From Nilaparvata lugens (lineage: Eukaryota > Arthropoda > Insecta > Hemiptera > Delphacidae): a stretch of 64,000 nucleotides of DNA. Positions 55,590 to 64,000 of the stretch are shown piece by piece (position 1 is the stretch's first letter; each line of letters begins with the position of its first letter). The notes below the pieces were generated by a model. That model worked only from the letters and a program-made list of their open reading frames with translations, ran no database searches and was not told the DNA's origin. Location of the stretch: contig NC_052510.1 in assembly GCF_014356525.2 (NCBI RefSeq), forward strand, positions 59,755,274 through 59,819,273, in the 5' to 3' direction. Made by a program: the position numbers and the translations under genes.

Positions 55590-56482
55590 GCTTGTTCTCC
55601 TCTATTTTCCTCTGCCATCTCATTATATATTTATCATCAAAGCTTAATGTGTTTTTTATAAGCAATGATATGAGATCATTCTCCGCTGTTGTTAGATAGT
55701 TGAAACTATGAGTGTGCCTACTGAGTGCTACAATCACATGACTTTCACTGTTATAGATCTCTAGATCCTTTGAATTTGTCCTCACTAGAATAACATTTCT
55801 ATAAGTAAGACCTTGTGCTTCGTGTATCGTGTGAATTTTTATTGTTTTATCAATCCGGTCACCTAGTAACTCTTGAATAGTTTTTTTCTCATTCTGCGTG
55901 TATGTTAATACAAGTGTTTCTGGATCAAGCTGTGGAAGACCGCCGTTAAAGATGGTCTTCCTAATTGAGCGAAGAGTTCCACTAGTTGTTTCAATTTTAC
56001 CATAGAATTTGGATAGTGCGCAGCATACATCGATCGGACATCTTCTAGTTAAAGTCACTTTCCGTGTGGACTCACAAAAAACTGAAGGATGAGACCATCT
56101 AACTTTCAGTCAACTCCTTTCGATGTAAGGAATCTGTTTAGAATCACCAAGTAGGAAAACTTCGGAGCATCCTGATAATTTCGCAATGAAACCAATGTAG
56201 CCAGCATGCATCAGTACAGCCTCATCTATAAAGACACGATGATATTTCTTGCCCACTCCATTTATAATGAAAGATGAAACGGTTCTGTAATCTGATCTTA
56301 TTATCTTTCTACAGTAATCCTTACCGTACTTATGAATGACAGCCTCTCTGATGTCTTTGATTCCTGCTCTTGTTTGACTGAGAACTAAATCTATTCCTGG
56401 TTTATGCTGGTTCAGTATTTCAAACGTCTTTCCACACCCTGGCACACCATCTATCCACGTAATATTATCACTAAAGACTATG
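55590..56482 (-). pseudogene. Endogenous viral element: superfamily-1 RNA helicase of a virga-like plus-strand RNA virus
   Basis: One continuous minus-strand frame, broken only by an in-frame TGA at 56110-56112, covers a viral helicase-1 domain. Walker A of the form GxPGCGKT lies near 56448-56425, the DEA Walker B near 56226, a GDxxQIP motif near 56148, an HExQGxTY motif near 55824 and an ALSRHT motif near 55728. These are the order and spelling of alphavirus-like SF1 helicases (virga-/tobamo-/nege-like), not of cellular, Helitron or LINE proteins. Capping and polymerase domains are absent. It starts at the helicase entry, beside a family-B MITE, and ends at the LINE. About 290 codons, probably non-functional. 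Confidence 0.88.
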
Positions 56483-56633
56483 TGCCGGTTGCACGAAAGC
56501 CGGTTGAATTTTAATCGTGATTAATTCCACGAGAAATACTCAGAAGACATCTTATCAGATGGCCTTCTCTGATTGGTTCTCGTGAAATTAATCACGGTTA
56601 AAATTTAACCGGCTTTTGTACGATCGGGCCCAT
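56482..56633. mobile_element. Foldback MITE family B copy 5
   Basis: gtgccggttgcacgaaagcc ... gtgattaattccacgag and its complement, ending ggcttttgtacgatcgggcc. It abuts the truncated start of the viral helicase. Confidence 0.9.
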
Positions 56634-57700
56634 AAGGTATGCAAACAGATGACTGTTTAATGGTAACCTCACTGAAATGGGTTCCAAAAAGGTGTCATGT
56701 CAAGTAGGCCTAAATATATGCTACATCTGTTTATCATGTCTTACCTATATTAATGGTGTCATGGAGGTTGATTAAAATATCTTGAGTAGTTTCAAAATAA
56801 TAGAAAAATGACCCATTTGACCCAACACAAAGCTCGGCTAAAGTTATTGCAAGTTCCACTTCAATCTGTCAGTATTGCTCATAAGTAGCATCAACGCTTT
56901 CCATTCAAACAATGCTGACAACCTCACTAAAGCAGGCTAAAAATAGATTTACCGACCACTTATAGACGGACGGAATTTTATTTCCAGTTTTGCGTGCATT
57001 TCGAGGTCGTTTCAACACGCGATTGCATGACTCGACCTGCATCTACTGCGTAGTTACGACTCAGTTCAGTGGTCTCTCTAAATCAACTGAGCTTAAACTC
57101 ACTGAAAATCACTAAATTTTAGCTGAAATTAACTGAAATTTTAGCTGAAAATCACTAAAATCGCAATATTTTGTCGCTTAAGGCTGATTGCACTTGAAGA
57201 CTTGAGTATTATTCAATTGATTTTTAACATACAGAGTGTTTACAATACTCTAGGCATTGTTCCTGGGTAGAAAACATATCTAAATATCATATTTAAATTG
57301 TCCGGAAGTCTTCAGTTACTCACACAGCGGCCATTTTGCTATTTTCACTTGATATTTTTTTTCTAAATAATGGTTGAACAAACGAAATTGAAACTTCTCT
57401 CAATCATTCACAGCAACTAAACAAAGCTAGTAAAAAAATTATGATATTTTTTTTAATTCAAAAAACAAAGTGGCGACCATTTAAAATGTTGTTTCTTAAA
57501 TAGTTCAGAAACCGTTGGTTTTACAAAAACTTTATTATTATAACTTTTTTTGATAAATTTAATTGCCTATCGATTGGTACCAAATTTTCAAGATTGGACT
57601 AATATTAACTGAGATATGGCAGCTTTACAGGTATGCACATGATCAATAACCCAATATCACAAATTTTCAAATCAAACTTGGCATTTAAAACTTATTTTAG
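56634..57700. other. Unrecognised AT-rich sequence
   Basis: No gene or repeat family recognised. Short repeats of aactgaaattttagctgaaa occur near 57115-57150. Confidence 0.35.
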
Positions 57701-57734
57701 CATTCTAGGTCCATATGCACAATCTATGTTAAAC

Positions 57735-58015
57735 GCGAAGGTCCACTTATCTCTCATAATCATCATCCGTCTCATAACCCACGCACAAGCCCTAAGCTAA
57801 TATGGGCATCATCCTCATGAGAGAAAATGTTATATTATAAGAGAGATAACAATGACAGTGTGAAGTGAATCTCACTACAGAATTGGTGGTTCGGAACCCA
57901 TCTAAAGCTGTTGGTCCACTTATTTCTCATCATCAACTGTCTCAATACCCACGCACAAGCCTTCAGCTTATGTGGGCATCATTCTCATCAGAAAAAATGA
58001 TATTCTAACAAAAGA
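57735..58015. repeat. Tandem duplication, period about 177 bp
   Basis: ggtccacttatctctcataa ... cccacgcacaagccctaagc recurs as ggtccacttatttctcatca ... cccacgcacaagccttcagc. Confidence 0.8.
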
Positions 58016-58074
58016 GTTTTGGGCTGTGCCTGTTGATCCTCAACCAAATTACTAAAAAACACTAAATTTTGGAT

Positions 58075-59200
58075 CATTGAATCCACCACTACACCTTTCA
58101 ATTGAATAATTGAAATGCCAACATCAACGTCATCAGTATAATAATCATTATCATATAATTATATTCATCATCATCATCATCATAATCGGAAAAAGAATAA
58201 AGAAATAAGGTGAATCTGACTATAGAATTCAAGCAAACGTTAGCTGATCCAATCTATTAATTAGATCGATCATTTCACCAGCCGAGCTTTTCTGAAAATA
58301 GCGGAACGTATTTTTTATCGTCGACGAGCTGTCAACACCTCTCGATTAGGACGGCTCTCGACTCAGTCGTTCAGAAAAACACGCGCCGACGATTTCATGC
58401 ATGATGTATTTATATGTATACATATGCCAACAAACTGGATTGTTTGATTTGAAAGCTGTCAGTTTGCTTGATGTGTTGCTTTGATTTCATGTCGGTTTCA
58501 ATCGCTGTCTGCCTGTCTGCTCATCTAATCGATTTCTTTTCAATTCTATTACTGTCATCGTCATTATCAACATCATCAGAAGCAGTATTATCATCATCAT
58601 CATCATCATTATAATCATCATCGTCATAATCATCAAATGGAAGCATCATCAACATGTATCCTTTCCCACCACCCACACTATATCTTTCAATTGAAAAATT
58701 GGAATATCAACATCAACGTCATCATTATCATCAACTTCAACGTCATCTACTTTATCACCAACATCAACGTCATCAACTTTATCATCAACATCAACATCAT
58801 CAACTTGATCATCATCATTATAATCAGATGGAGGCATCATCATCATTATAATCAGATGGAGGCATCATCAACATCAATAATATTTTGATGACCTTTCCCA
58901 CTACTTCCACTACACCTTTCAATTGAAAAATTGAAATGCCAACATCAACGTCATCAGTATAATAATCATTATCATATAATTATATTCATCATCATCATCA
59001 TCGGCATCAGCAACATCAGAAGCAGGAGTATCATCAACATCATCATCGTAATATTCATAATCATCAGATGGAAGCATCATCAAAATCGTATTCTGTCCAT
59101 TCCCGCACCTAACCACCCACACCTTGCAATTGAAAAATTGTAATATCAACATCAATTTCATCGCCATGATCATCATCATAAAATTATCTTCATAATCATT
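58075..59200. repeat. CAT-rich minisatellite with higher-order units
   Basis: (CAT)n, (CAACAT)n and (CGTCAT)n interspersed with a unit containing cctttcaattgaaaaattg then aaatgccaacatcaacgtca. That unit lies at about 58083, 58680, 58912 and 59125. The stretch 58083-58165 is almost identical to 58912-58995. Confidence 0.85.
58200..58540. other. Unique stretch between CAT-rich blocks
   Basis: Less biased base composition (cgtcgacgagctgtcaacac, ctctcgactcagtcgttcag). No frame or motif recognised. Could be regulatory or an unseen 5' exon, without evidence. Confidence 0.2.
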
Positions 59201-59214
59201 ATATTAATCATCTG

Positions 59215-59540
59215 TTGACAGCATCATCATTATCATTATTCTTTATATTCATATCACATTTTTCTTTCTTTTTTTTCCTCCAATACTTCCCTTTTCTTCT
59301 CCTCTCCACCCTTCATTCCTTACTTCTATACCCTCTACCTGCCTATTACATGGGAAACCATAGTTGGCTACGTATTTTTCCTCCTTACTTTCTTTTCATT
59401 ACACCCCGCCATGAAGCCTGTTTTTGTATTTTATTAGAAATTTATTTTTGATTGTGATTTTATTGTGTTTTGATTTCTTTTATGTATATTGTATTGTGTT
59501 GATTTGAATAAAACGATTGATTATTATTATTATTATCATC
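59215..59540 (+). mobile_element. LINE 3' UTR with (ATT)n tail
   Basis: C/T-rich non-coding stretch ending gaataaaacgattgattatt then attattattatt, like other LINE tails in this window. No coding part. Confidence 0.4.
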
Positions 59541-60105
59541 ACACAATCTACACCATTTTCTTGAAAAACTTAAATATCAACGACATCCTAATCATCATTA
59601 TATCATCAGCAGTGGAAGCATCGTCATAATTTTGGTGTTTACTGGTTTTCAAAAAATACATTCTTTCTCATATTATCTATTTGACTTTGTTAGTTACTAA
59701 GTTTCTCTTTAACGGGTGTAGTCATTACAATTAAACATGTCTCCATAAGCAGCTATGTGAAGTATTGTGACTAAACGTGACTAGTCTTGTCTTGACTGAC
59801 CAGTGTGCGCCCAGCCTAAAGGCTCTCTTGCCCATATTTGGAATACCTTGCGTGTCTTGTCTCGGCCAATGGCAGTAGAGCTCAACCTCTATTGGTCGAC
59901 AGCTAATGGCCAATCGTAAAGTTTCACCCAAACAATATTTTCTGCTGCTATATTTTCTATTCTAAGCTTTTAGTTTACTAGAGATTGATAATGGTGTAAC
60001 AACCGAAACCAGTATCTCAAGTTGTCTTAAATGAACCAGTGGTTTGACAATATCAAGTCAGTTCAATTCAAAACGGATATTTACCACAACAACACTGAAA
60101 ATCGT
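59541..60105. other. Spacer, no feature recognised
   Basis: Includes one more scrap of the CAT-type sequence (59550-59630) and otherwise unique sequence. Confidence 0.3.
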
Positions 60106-60109
60106 CAAC

Positions 60110-60360
60110 AACTATCATCCATAATCATCATTATGAGCACCATAATCCATCATCATCATCATAAAACATCATAATAATAATAATCATCATCATCATCATC
60201 AACAGCATCAAACAGCATCATCATCCTCATCATCATCAACATATCATCAACATCATCATCATCGTCATCATCCTCATCATCAACAGCATCAACATCTCAT
60301 CATCATCATCATCAACATCATCATCATCATCATCATCATCATCATTAGCAGCAGGAGCAT
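60110..60360. repeat. (CAT)n / (CATCAA)n array
   Basis: Nearly pure CAT trinucleotides with CAACAG and CCTCAT interruptions. Confidence 0.95.
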
Positions 60361-61531
60361 CGTCAGTATGGTACAGTAATTATTATCCACGTCCACACAC
60401 CCACCATATGCCGATGAGAAGAATGGATTGTCGGAAATTAACACTCATCCCTTTTCCTCATAACTCATAACCGGCTACTCACGGATGATAGCGGTTGTGC
60501 GTCACAAAACTCACTAATGTATTTGTATGAGTGGCAAATGTAATTAACACATGTATGCGCGAACGTTGTCGCTGTTCTCTTTCATTATATCGTTCTCTCG
60601 CCTCTTTCGATTTTGTTTTCTGTTGCTCTACCTCGCCTTTCCAGTCTCTTCATTTCTCTTCTTCCCACGATTGTCATTCTTTAGCAGTTTCTCTGCTTCT
60701 CTCTCATCAATAAAGGATATGAAATGGAATGAATAAATTCTTTATCAGGTGGAGTTGGGACTTTCAAGTACTAATTGAAGAATATAATTATTATAGAGAA
60801 AGCATATACGCTTTCCTGTATGCGTACTCTATGGTAGAATCCTGTTTCATTATCCTCACCCTCTCATCTTTTGTTATTCTCTTCTTTCTCTCTCAACACT
60901 CTCTTTTAATTAATTTTACATGATTCTTGTTATAGGAGACAATATTAATTCAAATTCTATTTTTCCTCAAAGTGAAATCGATCTTTTAGTCTTCATATCA
61001 TTCGACTATTTTGTAAAATACTCAAATTCCTAAATTTTTACTAACGTGAGGTGAGTAAAATTCTATTTATGGTGACTGGGTCGTATGTACCATCAATGTT
61101 TAACGGCATAGTTCACGGAGCTATGTTTGACGCTAATCTACGATCATTTGAAGCATTCATGAACGCATTCAGGCTACTATAATGTGTTTCATTCCGGGTT
61201 TAAACTAACAGTCGATTTATCTTCGTTCAAACCGAGGCGGTGCATACGGACTTGAAGCAGCGTTTACACCAGAGTTGTCAACTGAATTTTCAGTAAATTG
61301 CAAGCGACAATTTGTTGGGAATTTCTTGAAAAGCACAGGAACATTTTGTCGTCAACTTGAGAAAGTCCTTGTTTTCAATAAAAGTTTTGTTTCCCACTCT
61401 TTAGAAAGCACTGAGAAAGTTGAATCAATTTGTTTTGATAGGCCAGTAGTTATGACAATATCAAGTCGTCTTCATTTAGTTATACAAAATTGACCAAGAA
61501 GCATGCTTTAATATGATACTGCAATCATTTT
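60361..61531. other. Spacer, no gene recognised
   Basis: Several short open frames in C/T-rich sequence without motifs. 61255-61290 (gaagcagcgtttacaccaga) resembles an end of MITE family F. Confidence 0.35.
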
Positions 61532-61714
61532 TACTTTCCTTGCCCTATTACCATAGGTAAGGAAAGTATTGCTTTCCGAAAAAAATTAAGGTACCCCAAT
61601 TCCTAAATTTCTATACGTTTCAAGGTCCCTTGAGTCCAAAAAACTGGTTTTTGGGTATTGGTCTGTATGTGTGTGTGTGTGTTGTGTGTGTGTGTGTGTG
61701 GTGTGTGTGTGTGT

Positions 61715-61759
<45 letters not shown>

Positions 61760-61773
61760 TGTGTGTGTGTGTG

Positions 61774-61804
<31 letters not shown>

Positions 61805-62456
61805 TGTATGTGCGTCTGTGTACACGATATCTCATCTCCTAATTAACGGAATGACTTGAAATTTGGAACTTAAGGTCCTTTCACTATAAGGATCCGACAC
61901 GAACAATTTCGATCAAATGCAATTCAAGATGGCGGCTAAAATGGCGAAGATGTTGTCAAAAACAGGGTTTTTCGTGATTTTCTCGGAAACGGCTCCAACG
62001 ATTTTGATTAAATTCATACCTAAAATAGTCATCGATAAGCTCTATCAACTGCCACAAGTCCCATATCTGTAGAAATTTCAGGAGCTTCGCCCCATCAATG
62101 CAGATAGATTCCACAATTATCAGGCTTCAGATACAATTGAAACAAAAAAAATCAAGTGGAATAGATTGAGCATGAAAATCTCTACAATTAATGTTCAGTA
62201 ACATTTTCACCTAAAATTGAAAATAAGCTTTAAATTCGAGAAAATGTGATTATTCAATTGCAAATCATTGTTGATTCTATTAAATCATTCACTATGAAGA
62301 GATAGCAGACCTCATGTGTATCTCCAGCGTTATTGCCCTGTTACCAGCTGACTCAAATCTTTGAATAGTAGACTTGAGATGCGCGGGAACACTAGCGTCA
62401 GGTGATCAATTTTCATAACGGCAAGGAAAGTTGTGTGAGTGCGCCACACCAGATTT
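61532..62456. repeat. Dispersed repeat family D copy with (GT)n
   Basis: Same start (actttccttgccctattacc) and end (gtgtgagtgcgccacaccag) as 17276-18092. The TG run, short in that copy, is about 137 bp here (61666-61802). Confidence 0.92.
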
Positions 62457-63366
62457 TTAATATATTAATTCCTATTACATCACATATCTACTGCAATCAT
62501 TCTCAATTATATTACTTATTATATCACATACCGTAGTTTCTTAGTGGACTAGTTTGGAAAGAAAACATTTGGCAGTATATTATTCCTGAGTTTTCCATTA
62601 TACTGTATCTCGTTGTTATTCGTTCAACAGCATCTTGTTTACTTATGAGAAACCGTTCCCATGCTCAAGTCGTAGCAACCAGAAATCAAAGTTGGTTACA
62701 TGAAGCAATTTCTTTCTTTTCCCATCACTGAGTCTCACTTCTTCTCAATGTTTTCTTCCTCTCCTCACATTCTCCTCTCAGTTTTCCATTTTCCGAGGTT
62801 ATATTGCGTGTGGCACCGCAAGCACGACTGATGGAATACATCTGTCAAAGAAAACGAGCATTTCCCAAGATACTGAGTGGGTCGAAGAAATAAGATTATC
62901 TAGCAGCTTCCAATGCGATTTTGTTGTTCATAGAAGTGTGTTAGCTTTTTCTGCAGCTTATTCAATTTGAAAATTGGAGGGATTGATTGTCTTAAATTAG
63001 CTATTTTATTGTTATTTTTCTCTTCCCTTTCTTCCTTATTGATTCAGTTTCTTATTGATTTTCAATTGTTTTGACATAAAGCTTGACAACCTTTGGCTGA
63101 CAAAGTTTTGGCTCTTCTTGACAACCAAGAAGATGGCGGACCTGCCGAAAGATCTGGTTGTCACAGTGAATGATTAAATTCATTTATTGTCAAAAACCTG
63201 ACTACTAGTCGTTTTTTCTAATAGCAAAAAGTGATTTATTAATAAGCAGTTCGTGATTGAAAACAACACTGAAGAAGCTGTAAGTCTCTATAAACTGTTA
63301 TTTTTATACTGATGTGAATAAATAGATGAATAGTTTCAGGCTTAATGGTTGACATACGTGAGTTTC
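62457..63366. other. Unrecognised sequence
   Basis: No gene, exon or repeat recognised. 63050-63180 contains gacaaccaagaagatggcgg, not assigned. Confidence 0.3.
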
Positions 63367-63542
63367 TAAAGGTGCGTACAGATTTACGCGCCGCGAACAT
63401 GAGCAATTCACTTTTAATCAGCTGATGCCAAGCTTTTAATATCTATATCTTATATCGTTTCTGTAAAAAAACAGATATAGTCAGCTGATTAAAAGTGAAT
63501 TGTTCATGTTCGCGGCGCGTATATCTGTACGCACCTTAAGAG
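63367..63542. mobile_element. Foldback MITE with family E-like ends
   Basis: aaggtgcgtacagatttacg then cgccgcgaacatgagcaatt is complemented by aattgttcatgttcgcggcg then cgtatatctgtacgcacctt. Arms are about 65 bp and nearly perfect. Confidence 0.9.
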
Positions 63543-63623
63543 TCAGGACAGTTTCAAAAATAAATCGTGTACACCCCCATGTCTTTTACTCCCCAACTGA
63601 AGTAGTTCATTTATTGTATATAC

Positions 63624-63683
63624 TAGTAGTTCTGTGAACAGTAGACCTCACGCAGTATTCTCATCCACAAGTACCAGATGTCA
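63624..63683. repeat. Family A left-end fragment
   Basis: tactagtagttctgtgaaca ... cctcacgcagtattctcatc, then unrelated sequence. Confidence 0.8.
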
Positions 63684-63938
63684 ACTGTTGTAAATGTTAA
63701 CAAACTCAGTTCACGTTTGAATTTGTATTCCATTTTATAATTCATCCAGTTCCGTGATAATCTTTCTATCTGATGAAAATTAATTTTCTAGAATAAAAAA
63801 TATTATAATTTCTACAGCATTATTTAGTTCATTTGTTTATTTTTATTTACCTATTAAATTTTTTTTTTCGAATGTGAGAATATTGATACTGATGGGCACG
63901 CATGACTGCGAAACAAAATATTGAAACCAAAGACCTTA

Positions 63939-64000
63939 AAGCTGCGATTAGACCAAATTTATTTAAAAAATGTTAATAACTTAATCCTTTAGATTATATT
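63939..64000. mobile_element. MITE family F, cut by the window edge
   Basis: aaagctgcgattagaccaaa ... tgttaataacttaatccttt matches the left arm of the copies at 18422 and 26868. Confidence 0.7.

Noticed and set aside
55590..56482. Helitron (Pif1-type) helicase or host helicase
   Set aside because: Motif spelling (DEA box, GDxxQIP, HExQGxTY, ALSRHT) is that of RNA-virus superfamily-1 helicases. No Rep domain or host-type exons are nearby.
58637..59179. Asp-Val-Asp or Ile-Ile-rich open frames
   Set aside because: They come from CAT/ATG trinucleotide repeats.
61586..61859. Thr-His and Cys-Val open frames
   Set aside because: Same explanation, (GT)n inside the family D copy.
39713..64000. A first exon of the PRRX-like gene
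   Set aside because: I looked on the minus strand for a Met-starting exon ending in phase 1 with a GT donor and family-like N-terminus. None could be singled out above chance.
1..64000. tRNA or rRNA genes
   Set aside because: No tRNA A/B-box arrangement with a cloverleaf or rRNA core sequence was noticed by reading. A covariance-model scan was not possible here.

Overview
The window looks like insect nuclear DNA. It is AT-rich, its genes are split by GT-AG introns, and it is dense with LINE retrotransposons, foldback MITEs and microsatellites. The repeat style (many copies of an aggccta-type motif, and internally expandable microsatellites inside short elements) suggests a hemipteran, perhaps a planthopper, but that is only an impression. 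No tRNA, rRNA or CRISPR is visible. One assembly gap of 100 N lies at 41851-41950.

Two host genes are readable, both on the minus strand. (1) DUSP12 (YVH1-type dual-specificity phosphatase) runs from its start codon at 14503 to 2193 in seven coding exons whose splice phases all agree. The last short exon lies beyond the left edge. Exon 4 carries a one-base insertion in a T-run just after the catalytic HC-x5-R loop, so this copy is frameshifted as sequenced. (2) A PRRX-type paired-like homeobox gene is represented by its last four coding exons (39712-39540, 30513-30366, 27373-27254, 23437-23301). They encode a complete Q50 homeodomain split by the usual intron before W48, a linker, and a C-terminal OAR motif ending at a stop codon. 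The N-terminal exon(s) were not found and lie upstream, either at higher coordinates or outside the window.

Almost everything else is mobile DNA. From left to right: a DUF4817-type DNA transposon split by a 5'-inverted LINE (0.3-2.0 kb); the DUSP12 introns filled with MITEs and a hAT-like element; a mosaic of LINE scraps and composite repeats (15-23 kb); a 1.8 kb (ATTTAAAC)n array grown inside a dispersed repeat, in the last PRRX intron (24-26 kb); a nearly intact, pol-less LTR element (32589-38453, LARD-like) with 98%-similar LTRs of about 778 bp, inserted into a LINE in the intron that splits the homeobox; a 5.4 kb frameshifted LINE with tandem 5' monomers (44.2-49.6 kb), itself inside a short element with inverted tandem-repeat ends; a second LINE (about 52.3-55.6 kb) joined in the same orientation to an endogenous fragment of a plus-strand RNA virus superfamily-1 helicase (55.6-56.5 kb); and a CAT-trinucleotide-rich minisatellite zone (57.7-60.4 kb).

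The most interesting items are the virus-helicase/LINE junction, which looks like template switching during target-primed reverse transcription, the LARD-like LTR element with its coiled-coil ORFs and Pro-X hexamer minisatellite, and the extreme expansion of an 8-bp repeat that other copies of the same element carry only once or a few times.
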